From NCBI RefSeq assembly GCF_014297595.2, contig NZ_CP060414.2, positions 558,001-622,000 on the forward strand: a DNA stretch of 64,000 nucleotides, in the 5' to 3' direction. Made by a program: the position numbers and the translations under genes. Below the pieces are notes generated by a model. The model did no database searches and had not been told where the DNA came from. It saw only the letters and a list, made by a program, of their open reading frames with translations. This DNA is from Neisseria musculi (GTDB lineage Bacteria; Pseudomonadota; Gammaproteobacteria; Burkholderiales; Neisseriaceae). This document shows positions 56,831-64,000 of this stretch, one piece after another (positions within the stretch are counted from its first letter, which is position 1; every line of letters begins with the position of its first letter).

Positions 56831-57690
56831 GATTTTGGATCCTTGTCTTTATCGTATTCCAAATGTTTGCTGTGAATGCTGCGCTTGCTTTTTTGCAGTT
56901 GCAGGCTGGCGGTTTCGCCCAACCGCAGAGCCAGGCCGATGGCAAGAATGTCGATAACGGCCAATTGCAGCAGCCGCGAAACCATCGGTGTGTAGAGTTC
57001 TACATTTTCTTGGGCGGCAATGCTCAGCACGCAATCGGCAAGCTGCGCCAGCGGCGAGCCCGAACGGGTGATGGCAATCACCGCCGCGCCGTTTTCTTTG
57101 GCAATGCTTACTGCATCGAGCAGTTCGATAGAGGAGCCTGAATTGGAAATCACCACCAGCACATCGTGATTGCTCAGCACCGATGCCGCCATCAGCTGGA
57201 TATGGGTGTCCACATAGGCCACAGTGGAAATGCCGAAACGGAAAAATTTATGCTGCGCATCTTGTGCCACGATACCCGAGTTGCCCACACCGTAAAATTC
57301 GATACGGCGGGCATGGGTGAGCAGGGCGATGGCGGCTTCCAACTCGTTTTCTTTCAAAAACCGGCGCGCGCCGAGTATGGAGGCAGCGGCATTGCCCAAC
57401 ACCTTTTCCACCACGCTGGCCATATCGTCGTCGGCATTGAGCTCTTCATGCACATAAGGCATGCCTTCGTGGCCGATGCTGGCCGACAAGGCCAGTTTGA
57501 ATTCGGGCAGTCCTTTATAGCCCAGGCTGCGGCAGAAACGGATAACGGTGGGCTGGCTTACCGAGGCGCGCTCGGCGATTTCGGCCACGGCCGCGTGTAC
57601 AAACCATTTGGGCTCGGCCAATGCCGATTCGGCTACTTTGCGCTCTGCGCCTGATAAACCGCTTAATGATTCGCTGATTTTGCTTAACAT
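56827..57690 (-). CDS. hexR: RpiR-family regulator of glucose catabolism
   Basis: 287 residues. N-terminal helix-turn-helix ([26 protein letters not shown]) and a SIS sugar-phosphate domain (about 120-265, including [20 protein letters not shown] and [12 protein letters not shown]). HexR proteins are released from DNA by the Entner-Doudoroff intermediate KDPG. A HexR-like site occurs before edd at 61717-61731. Confidence 0.9.
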   Translation of the reverse strand: MLSKISESLSGLSGAERKVAESALAEPKWFVHAAVAEIAERASVSQPTVIRFCRSLGYKGLPEFKLALSASIGHEGMPYVHEELNADDDMASVVEKVLGNAAASILGARRFLKENELEAAIALLTHARRIEFYGVGNSGIVAQDAQHKFFRFGISTVAYVDTHIQLMAASVLSNHDVLVVISNSGSSIELLDAVSIAKENGAAVIAITRSGSPLAQLADCVLSIAAQENVELYTPMVSRLLQLAVIDILAIGLALRLGETASLQLQKSKRSIHSKHLEYDKDKDPKS

Positions 57691-57848
57691 AGTGTGTTTT
57701 CCAAATAAATAATGTTTCCGGATGATTGTTCTTATTGAGGCTTATGGCTTTTCAGACGGCCTGTCGGGTTTGATAAGGCCGTCTGAAACAGCTTGTGTTT
57801 TTCTTATGTTGGTTCGATTGTTTGTTTCAATTTGCAGTTGGGCAACTT

Positions 57849-58907
57849 TTATTCTTTGGCTGCTCCATCGGCCGCCCCGCCCAGTGCCGCTGTGTTGTTG
57901 CTGCAGCCCTTGAGATGGTTGGACAATGCCACCGCCGCGCCCTGAAGACCGGGGAATTTGCTCAGTACCACATAAACGGGAATCGCTGCCAGATAGGCAT
58001 CGAAGCGTCCCTTGTTTTCAAAACGGCTGCGGAACGGCGAATATTTGAAATAGTCGATAAAGCGCGGAATGATCCCGCCGCACAGATACACCCCGCCGCC
58101 GGCGCCGAGCGTTAAGGCCAAGTTGGAGGCCACGGTGCCGAGCATGGCGCAGAAAATATCCAAGGCTAGGCGGCACAAAGGCGATGAACCGCTCAAGGCC
58201 TGCTCGCTGATTTCGGCAGGAGTGAGTTTTTGCGGCTTCACCCCTTCTTTGGTGGCCAGCGCTTCATAAATCAGCGTCAGGCCGGCGCCGCTTAAAAAGC
58301 GTTCGGCAGACACATGGCCGTATTTTTTCTTAGCAAACTGCCAGATCATCACTTCGGCATCGTCAAACGGCGGAAAGCTCACATGCCCGCCCTCGCCGGC
58401 CAGGGGCACCCAGCCTGCATTGCTTGGAATCAGGCCGCTCACGCCCAGGCCGGTTCCCGGCCCGATCACGGCTTTGGGCGCATTGGGCTGGGGCCGGGTG
58501 CCGCCCACCTGCACCAAATCTTCCGGCAGCACCTGGGTAATCGCCAACGCCTGCGCGGTAAAGTCGTTGAGCATGATCAGGGTTTCCAAACCTAACGACT
58601 GGCGGGTGGTTTCGATGGAAAACGCCCAATGGTGGTTGGTCATCTGAACCCAGTCGCCGGTAATCGGATTGGCAATGGCAATGGCGGCGTGGCTGATTTT
58701 CGGGTTGCCTGCCCGGCGCAGATATTCTCTTGCCGCATCGATAATGGTGTCGTAATCGTTGCAGGGCAGCACTTCGATTTTTTCAATCTGCTGCGGCGAA
58801 GTTTCCAGCGCGAAGCGGGCATTGGTGCCGCCTATATCGGCCACCAGGCGCGGCCATTGTGCAGATGTTTGGGGCGGGGCGGCTTTTTTATGCTGCGTAA
58901 TAGACAT
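57849..58907 (-). CDS. glk: Glucokinase
   Basis: 352 residues. ATP phosphate loop [15 protein letters not shown], substrate region [13 protein letters not shown], and [11 protein letters not shown]. It phosphorylates free glucose imported by GluP. It overlaps the pgl gene by 20 bases. The Ala/Asn-rich tail (about 15 residues) is dispensable-looking. Confidence 0.94.
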   Translation of the reverse strand: MSITQHKKAAPPQTSAQWPRLVADIGGTNARFALETSPQQIEKIEVLPCNDYDTIIDAAREYLRRAGNPKISHAAIAIANPITGDWVQMTNHHWAFSIETTRQSLGLETLIMLNDFTAQALAITQVLPEDLVQVGGTRPQPNAPKAVIGPGTGLGVSGLIPSNAGWVPLAGEGGHVSFPPFDDAEVMIWQFAKKKYGHVSAERFLSGAGLTLIYEALATKEGVKPQKLTPAEISEQALSGSSPLCRLALDIFCAMLGTVASNLALTLGAGGGVYLCGGIIPRFIDYFKYSPFRSRFENKGRFDAYLAAIPVYVVLSKFPGLQGAAVALSNHLKGCSNNTAALGGAADGAAKE

Positions 58908-59586
58908 GGCAGTTTACCTTTTCGTGGTTGATGATGTAGCTGACGGGGTAGGCTTTGTTGGGTGCGGCGGCGGCTTGGTCAAACACCGCTTTTTTTTCTG
59001 CGCCGCCGATGGCCAGAAACACGGCGGGGGTTTGCGCGATAGCAGCCAGCGTCATGCTCACGCGCTCGTGCGGCGCAGTAACGGGTGTGGTGTGCAGGAG
59101 CGGGGTCGGGTTATTTCTGTCCAAACCTTTATCGAGCTGCGGAGCTTGGGGGAACAGCGATGCGGTATGGCCGTCGCCGCCCATGCCCAACACCAGCACA
59201 TCGGGCTGCCGATAGTGCTGCAAGGCCGTCTGAACCACGGTTTCGGGCTGCAAACCGGTTTCGGTTGTGCCGGCTTCCACCACGGGAATCCATTGTGCGG
59301 CGGCGGCTTGGTTTTGCAGCAGGTGCCGGCGCACCAGGCCGGTGTTGCTGTCGGCGTGGGTGGTGGGCACGATGCGCTCGTCTACCAGGGTGATGCCGAT
59401 ATTCTGCCAATCCAGATTTTTTTGCGACAAGGCCTCGAAAAAGGCGATGGGGGAGCGGCCGCCCGAAACGGCCAAAACGGCGCTGCCTTTTTTGTTCAGC
59501 GCGTGTTGCAGGGCAGCTTCTGCCGCATCGGCCAATGCGGCAGAAGCCGCGGCTGCGTTTTCGTAAGAATGCCATTGATAAGCCAT
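58888..59586 (-). CDS. pgl: 6-phosphogluconolactonase
   Basis: 232 residues from ATG 59586 with AGGAG upstream. Family motifs: [31 protein letters not shown], and [14 protein letters not shown]. It hydrolyses 6-phosphogluconolactone between Zwf and Edd. Confidence 0.94.
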   Translation of the reverse strand: MAYQWHSYENAAAASAALADAAEAALQHALNKKGSAVLAVSGGRSPIAFFEALSQKNLDWQNIGITLVDERIVPTTHADSNTGLVRRHLLQNQAAAAQWIPVVEAGTTETGLQPETVVQTALQHYRQPDVLVLGMGGDGHTASLFPQAPQLDKGLDRNNPTPLLHTTPVTAPHERVSMTLAAIAQTPAVFLAIGGAEKKAVFDQAAAAPNKAYPVSYIINHEKVNCHVYYAA

Positions 59587-59975
59587 AAATTTTCTCCTGG
59601 TTCGGTTGTTATCCCCGGCTTTCAGACGGCCTGAGCCTGTTTTACGCTGCCGGGCGGCGCCGGTTTTACAGCCGGCGGCAAAAAAACAGTTGCTGCACAC
59701 TACTATTGCGGGGCGTTTTTTGTTTCCGTTCTAATCCGCTTTATGCGGCGGCAGCGCTGCCGTGCTGTATGCCGGGCGGCCTTGCACAGAAGGAGATGGC
59801 CTGCTGCCCGGCTCATTAAAGCGGGAAACGGCCGCAAAGCGGCAACCCTCAGATAATGTAATGCAGGCAGCACGATGCGGGCCGATGCCGTGGCGGTTTT
59901 CAAAAGGTGCCGGCCATACGGTTTTGTTTACGGCAGCTTTCATGCCGCGCAGGCTGCCGGCCGTCTGAAAAACAT
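59587..59975. other. Gap between zwf and pgl
   Basis: 389 bp without a supported gene, holding DUS halves at 59620 and 59960. It is long for an operon interior and may contain a second promoter for pgl-glk-hexR-pgi, but I see no clear one. Confidence 0.5.
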
Positions 59976-61421
59976 TTACTGCTCTTCGTGCCACTTGTCG
60001 CCGTTGCGTGCGAGCAGGTTGCGGGCAGCTTCGGGGCCCCATGAATCGGCGGGGTAGCCGTGCGGCGGGGTGGAGCTGTTTTCCCAGTTTTCCATAATCG
60101 GCATCACCCATTCCCAAGCGGCTTCCAACTCGTCGCGGCGGTTGAACAGCGCCAGCTTGCCGTTAATCACGTCCAACAGCAGCCGCTCGTAGGCTTCGGC
60201 GCGGCGGCCTTGTATCTCTTTGCCCATGTCCACGCTCAGGGCGGTGAGCTCCACTTTGTTGCCTGCACCCGGGGTTTTGACCTGGGTGTAGAGGCGTACC
60301 GACTCGGCGGGCTGCAATTCGATAACCAAACGGTTGGGCGCGGCTTGGCTGTTTTCAAAAATATGCCGGGGCAGGTCGCGGAAGTTCAACACGATTTCGG
60401 CCACTTTGCCGGTTAAACGCTTGCCGGTGCGCAGATAAAACGGCACGCCTGCCCAGCGCTCGTTGTTGATTTCGGCCTTGATGGCCACATAGGTTTCAGT
60501 GCGGCTGCCGGCGGGCACGTTACGCTCCTGCAGATAGCCGTTCATGCCTTTGCTTTCGGTGTATTGCGCGCGCACCACATCGGTATCTACATCAGCATAA
60601 GTGAGTGGCTTGAGCGATTTGATAACTTTCAGTTTTTCATCGCGCACATCATCGGCATCGAGGCTTTTGGGCGCTTCCATCGCGGTCATACACAGCATCT
60701 GCATCAGGTGGTTCTGCACCATATCGCGCAAGGCACCGGTGATGTCGTAAAACTCGCCGCGCTCTTCAACGCCCAACTGCTCGGCAATGGTGAGCTGCAC
60801 GCTTTTCACATATTTGTTGTTCCACAGCGGTTCGAACACAAGATTGGCAAAACGCAGCGCCAGCAGGTTTTGCAGGGCTTCTTTGCCCAGATAGTGATCG
60901 ATGCGGTAAACCTGCTCTTCTTGGAAATAGCGTGCTACATCGGTGTTGATTTCTTGGGAGGATTTCAAATCGGTACCCAGCGGTTTCTCAAGCACGATGC
61001 GTACATTGCTGCCGTTTAAGCCCACGTTGGCCAGCTCGGCGCAGGCAGGGGCAAAAAATTTCGGCGCGGTAGAGAGATAAATGACCACGTTGTCGGTTTC
61101 CCGGCGTGCTTTCACGGCTTCGGCCAAGGCTTTGAAATCTTCGGGCCGGGTTACATCTACAGTCAGATAGTGTATGCGCTTGATAAAAGAAGCCCACGCC
61201 TCTTCACTGAAATTCTGTTTGATGTGGATTTTGGAATCGGAGTCTACTTTTTCGAGAAAGCCTGCGGTATCCAATTCGCTGCGGCTCACTCCCAAAATAC
61301 GGCCCGCGGGGTGGAGCAGGCCGGCAACGTGGGCCTGATAGAGGCAGGGCAGCAGTTTGCGCATGGCCAAATCTCCGGTTGCGCCAAACAGCACCAAGTC
61401 AAAATTTGTTTGCTTATCCAT
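59976..61421 (-). CDS. zwf: Glucose-6-phosphate 1-dehydrogenase
   Basis: 481 residues from ATG 61421 (MDKQTNFDLVLFGATGDLA), the form usual in Neisseria; ATG 61436 would add five residues. NADP loop FGATGDLAMRKLLP; catalytic motif RIDHYLGKEALQNLL. It oxidises glucose 6-phosphate. It is divergent from edd, sharing a 443-bp control region. Confidence 0.95.
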   Translation of the reverse strand: MDKQTNFDLVLFGATGDLAMRKLLPCLYQAHVAGLLHPAGRILGVSRSELDTAGFLEKVDSDSKIHIKQNFSEEAWASFIKRIHYLTVDVTRPEDFKALAEAVKARRETDNVVIYLSTAPKFFAPACAELANVGLNGSNVRIVLEKPLGTDLKSSQEINTDVARYFQEEQVYRIDHYLGKEALQNLLALRFANLVFEPLWNNKYVKSVQLTIAEQLGVEERGEFYDITGALRDMVQNHLMQMLCMTAMEAPKSLDADDVRDEKLKVIKSLKPLTYADVDTDVVRAQYTESKGMNGYLQERNVPAGSRTETYVAIKAEINNERWAGVPFYLRTGKRLTGKVAEIVLNFRDLPRHIFENSQAAPNRLVIELQPAESVRLYTQVKTPGAGNKVELTALSVDMGKEIQGRRAEAYERLLLDVINGKLALFNRRDELEAAWEWVMPIMENWENSSTPPHGYPADSWGPEAARNLLARNGDKWHEEQ

Positions 61422-61864
61422 CGTTTTTTCTTTCATCAAAGTTGATTTGCCTATTCTTGGAAAACCGGCGCTGCCGCCGGCTCCGGTCTGCTCTGTACAA
61501 AATGGCAGCCATCATAATACGGATATACGGGCTTGTAATTACATATGGAAACCTGCTGCCACCGCCTGAAACCCAGTAGCAATCCTACACAGCGCTACAC
61601 GTTTTGTCTATGCTGTTTTAAATAAAAACAGAGCAGGTTAAACCTAACCGCCCGTCCTGAATGCTATTTTGTTACAGAACCGCGAAACAAAATTTGACAT
61701 AGTTCAAGCATTATTCTGTAACTTAACTACAAACTGTATTATAATCCAATAAAGGCTTTTCAGACGGCCTCTGCCGTTTGCAATCAAACCCAGCCGCACA
61801 ACAACTTTACACATCTCATTTGAAGAAACACCGCCGACCACTACCACGAAAGGCAGGCCGCATC
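61422..61864. promoter_or_regulatory. Divergent zwf/edd control region
   Basis: Contains a palindrome TGTAATTACA at 61534-61543 on the zwf side, a TTGACA at 61694-61699, the HexR-like site at 61717-61731 and a TATAAT at 61740-61745 on the edd side. A DUS half lies at 61760. Confidence 0.6.
61717..61731 (+). promoter_or_regulatory. HexR-like operator upstream of edd
   Basis: TGTAACTTAACTACA matches the HexR consensus TGTARTWWWAYTACA at 14 of 15 positions. It sits between a TTGACA and a TATAAT, so binding would block the edd-eda promoter. Confidence 0.7.
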
Positions 61865-63694
61865 ATGACCGAAATCCATCCCAAACTTGCCGCCGTCACA
61901 GAGCGCATCACCGAACGCAGCCGCCCCACGCGGGAAGCTTATTTGATGCGTATCCGCGCACTCAGGCAGCAGGGGCGTGTCGAGCGCGACCAATTGGGCT
62001 GCTCCAATCTCGCACACGGCTATGCTGCCATGCCCAAAACCATCAAAATCGAAATGCTCAAACACAATATTCCCAATTTGGGCATGATTACTGCTTATAA
62101 CGATATGGTTTCCGCCCACCAGCCGTTTGCCGAATTTCCCGCATGGATTAAAGACGAAGCGCAAAAACACGGCGCAACCGCCCAGGTGGCCGGAGGCACG
62201 CCCGCCATGTGCGACGGCATCACCCAAGGCTATGAAGGCATGGAGCTTTCACTGTTTTCGCGCGATGTGATTGCCATGAGCACCGCAATCGGCCTGTCGC
62301 ACCAAATGTTTGACGGCGCACTGTTTTTCGGGGTATGCGACAAAATCGTGCCCGGCTTGGTGATGGGGGCGCTCAGCTGCGGCCATATTCCCGGAATTTT
62401 CGTGCCCGCAGGGCCGATGACCAGCGGCATCGGCAACAAAGAAAAAGCCCGCACCCGCCAATTGTTTGCAGAAGGCAAAGTCGGCCGCGATGCGCTGCTC
62501 GAAAGCGAAATGGGTTCTTACCACAGCCCCGGCACCTGCACTTTTTACGGCACCGCCAACTCCAATCAGATGATGATGGAAATGATGGGGCTGCACCTGC
62601 CCGCCGCCGCCTTTTTCAACCCCTACACTCCGATGCGCGAAGCGCTCACCCGCCACGCTGTCGCCCATTTGGCCGAAAGCATCAAAAACCAAACCGCCAA
62701 GCCCATAGGCGAAATGTTGAATGAAAAATCGTTTGTCAATGCCGTTATCGGCCTGATGGCCACCGGCGGCTCCACCAACCACACCATGCACCTGGTGGCA
62801 ATGGCGCGTACGGCCGGCATCATTCTCAATTGGGACGATTTCGATGAAATCTCTTCGATTGTGCCGCTGCTGATCCGCGTTTATCCCAACGGTCAGGCCG
62901 ATGTCAATCATTTCGCCGCCACCGGCGGCCTGCCGTTTGTGATTCGCGAGCTGCGCAACAACGGCCTGCTGCACGATGATGTGGAAACCGTGGTCGGATA
63001 CGGCATGGAAGTCTACACTAAAGAGCCGTTTCTGATTGACGGCAAACTCGAATGGCGTGATGCCGTGGCCGAAAGCCGCAACGAAGATATTCTGCGTCCG
63101 TTTTCCCGCCCGTTTTCACCCGATGGCGGCCTGCGCCTGATGAAGGGCAACATCGGCCGCGGCGTGATTAAAGTGTCTGCCGTGAAAGACAGCCAGCGCG
63201 TTATCGAAGCCCCCGCCATTGTGTTCAACGACCAAAAAGAAGTGCTGGCCGCATTCGAGCGCGGCGAGTTGGAGCGCGATTTCGTGTGTGTGGTGCGCTT
63301 TCAAGGGCCGCGCGCCAACGGTATGCCGGAATTGCACAAACTCACCCCGCCTTTGGCGATTCTGCTGGATCGCGGCTTCAAAGTGGCTTTGGTTACCGAT
63401 GGGCGCATGTCGGGCGCATCAGGCAAAGTACCGGCCTCTATCCACATGAGCCCCGAAGCCCTACTCGGCGGCGGTATCGGCAAAATCCGCACCGGCGACT
63501 TAATCCGCTTCGATTCCGTTACCGGCGAGCTCACCGCATTGGTCGATGAAAAAGAATGGGCTGCGCGCGAAACCCCCGAACACGATTTGAGCAACAACCA
63601 TTACGGCGTAGGCCGCGAGCTGTTTGCAGGCTTCCGCAGCATCACCGGCAGCGCCGAAACCGGCGCCGTCAGCTTGGGAGGCAGCTTCACCTGA
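61865..63694 (+). CDS. edd: Phosphogluconate dehydratase
   Basis: 609 residues from ATG 61865. Cluster and active-site cysteines lie in GGTPAMCDGITQG, SCGHIPGIFVPAGPMTSGIGNKEK and PGTCTFYGTANSNQM; the family end is TDGRMSGASGKVPASIHM. It dehydrates 6-phosphogluconate to KDPG, the first step unique to the Entner-Doudoroff path. eda follows after 130 bp. Confidence 0.96.
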   Translation: MTEIHPKLAAVTERITERSRPTREAYLMRIRALRQQGRVERDQLGCSNLAHGYAAMPKTIKIEMLKHNIPNLGMITAYNDMVSAHQPFAEFPAWIKDEAQKHGATAQVAGGTPAMCDGITQGYEGMELSLFSRDVIAMSTAIGLSHQMFDGALFFGVCDKIVPGLVMGALSCGHIPGIFVPAGPMTSGIGNKEKARTRQLFAEGKVGRDALLESEMGSYHSPGTCTFYGTANSNQMMMEMMGLHLPAAAFFNPYTPMREALTRHAVAHLAESIKNQTAKPIGEMLNEKSFVNAVIGLMATGGSTNHTMHLVAMARTAGIILNWDDFDEISSIVPLLIRVYPNGQADVNHFAATGGLPFVIRELRNNGLLHDDVETVVGYGMEVYTKEPFLIDGKLEWRDAVAESRNEDILRPFSRPFSPDGGLRLMKGNIGRGVIKVSAVKDSQRVIEAPAIVFNDQKEVLAAFERGELERDFVCVVRFQGPRANGMPELHKLTPPLAILLDRGFKVALVTDGRMSGASGKVPASIHMSPEALLGGGIGKIRTGDLIRFDSVTGELTALVDEKEWAARETPEHDLSNNHYGVGRELFAGFRSITGSAETGAVSLGGSFT

Positions 63695-63824
63695 GTTTTG
63701 TTGCCTGCCGGCACACACCGCAAGGCCGTCTGAAGCAGCTGACTTATGCGGTTTCTATGCCTTTCAGACGGCCTCTGCCAACATAGGCCGTCTGAAAAAA
63801 TTTACCATCTTTCGGAGCAATTTC

Positions 63825-64000
63825 ATGAATCCACGCGATATTCTTTCTGCCGGTGCAGTCGTTCCCGTGATGTCCATCGACAACATCGACACAGCCGTTG
63901 ATCTGGCGAACGCCTTGGTTGAGGGCGGCATTCCCACTCTCGAAATCACCCTGCGCACCGAACACGGCCTCAAAGCCATCGAACTGATTAAAAAAGAAGT
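63825..64000 (+). CDS. eda: KDPG aldolase, 5' part (cut by the window end)
   Basis: The first 58 residues are visible: MNPRDILSAGAVVPVMSIDN..., VDLANALVEGGIPTLEITLRTEHGLKAI. The Glu of LEITLRT is the general acid/base; the Schiff-base Lys lies beyond the window. It splits KDPG to pyruvate and glyceraldehyde 3-phosphate. CGGAG precedes the start. Confidence 0.93.
   Translation, partial: MNPRDILSAGAVVPVMSIDNIDTAVDLANALVEGGIPTLEITLRTEHGLKAIELIKKE

Overview
The window is bacterial DNA from the family Neisseriaceae, most likely a Neisseria or a close relative. The DNA uptake sequence AGGCCGTCTGAA (the AG-DUS dialect) recurs throughout, and it often forms inverted pairs that serve as transcription terminators. 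Core gene content and order (sdhCDAB-sdhE-gltA-sucA-sucB-lpdA, zur, nagZ, proS, clpX) fit this assignment. No rRNA, tRNA or CRISPR array was seen.

Region 1 (1 to about 10.7 kb) is a mobile or plasmid-like accessory element whose left end lies outside the window. It opens with two tandem cassettes. Each has about 170 bp of TAGAAT repeats set at multiples of one DNA helical turn, a small helix-turn-helix protein (StbA-like by layout), and a downstream segment with a DnaA box. The shells are almost identical, but the first carries a MazEF toxin-antitoxin pair and the second a ParE/ribbon-helix-helix pair. Next comes a phage-style switch (Cro-like gene, S24 repressor, frameshifted replication-like gene) and a third toxin-antitoxin pair. 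A roughly 590-bp gene-free stretch follows that reads as a structured RNA; its promoter carries the same palindrome as the repressor switch. The rest of the element is a DUF29 gene, a frameshifted small gene, a tail-anchored coiled-coil protein, an IS1016-like insertion sequence that interrupts a membrane-protein gene, an excisionase-like protein and a tyrosine integrase.

Region 2 (10.8 to 33 kb) is chromosomal housekeeping: pbpG, clpX, leuB, an rRNA/tRNA methyltransferase, a SEC-C protein, pgeF, proS, a coupled aldehyde dehydrogenase and MORN-repeat pair, a DegP-type lipoprotein protease, nagZ, a spermidine-synthase-like gene, a ferredoxin-like protein, an alpha/beta hydrolase, a TonB-C-like protein, dapF with DUF484, cysK and small lipoproteins.

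Region 3 (33 to 48.7 kb) is a TCA-cycle block (mdh, sdhCDAB, sdhE, gltA, sucA, sucB, lpdA) followed by zur and a COG0523 metallochaperone under a Zur-box-like palindrome. Region 4 (48.7 to 64 kb) holds serB, a short-chain dehydrogenase, hpnE/hpnD, and a glucose uptake and Entner-Doudoroff regulon: gluP, then zwf-pgl-glk-hexR-pgi on the minus strand, divergent from edd-eda on the plus strand. A HexR-like operator sits in front of edd. Glucose enters by GluP, is phosphorylated by Glk, oxidised by Zwf and Pgl, and split by Edd and Eda into pyruvate and glyceraldehyde 3-phosphate, feeding the TCA block.
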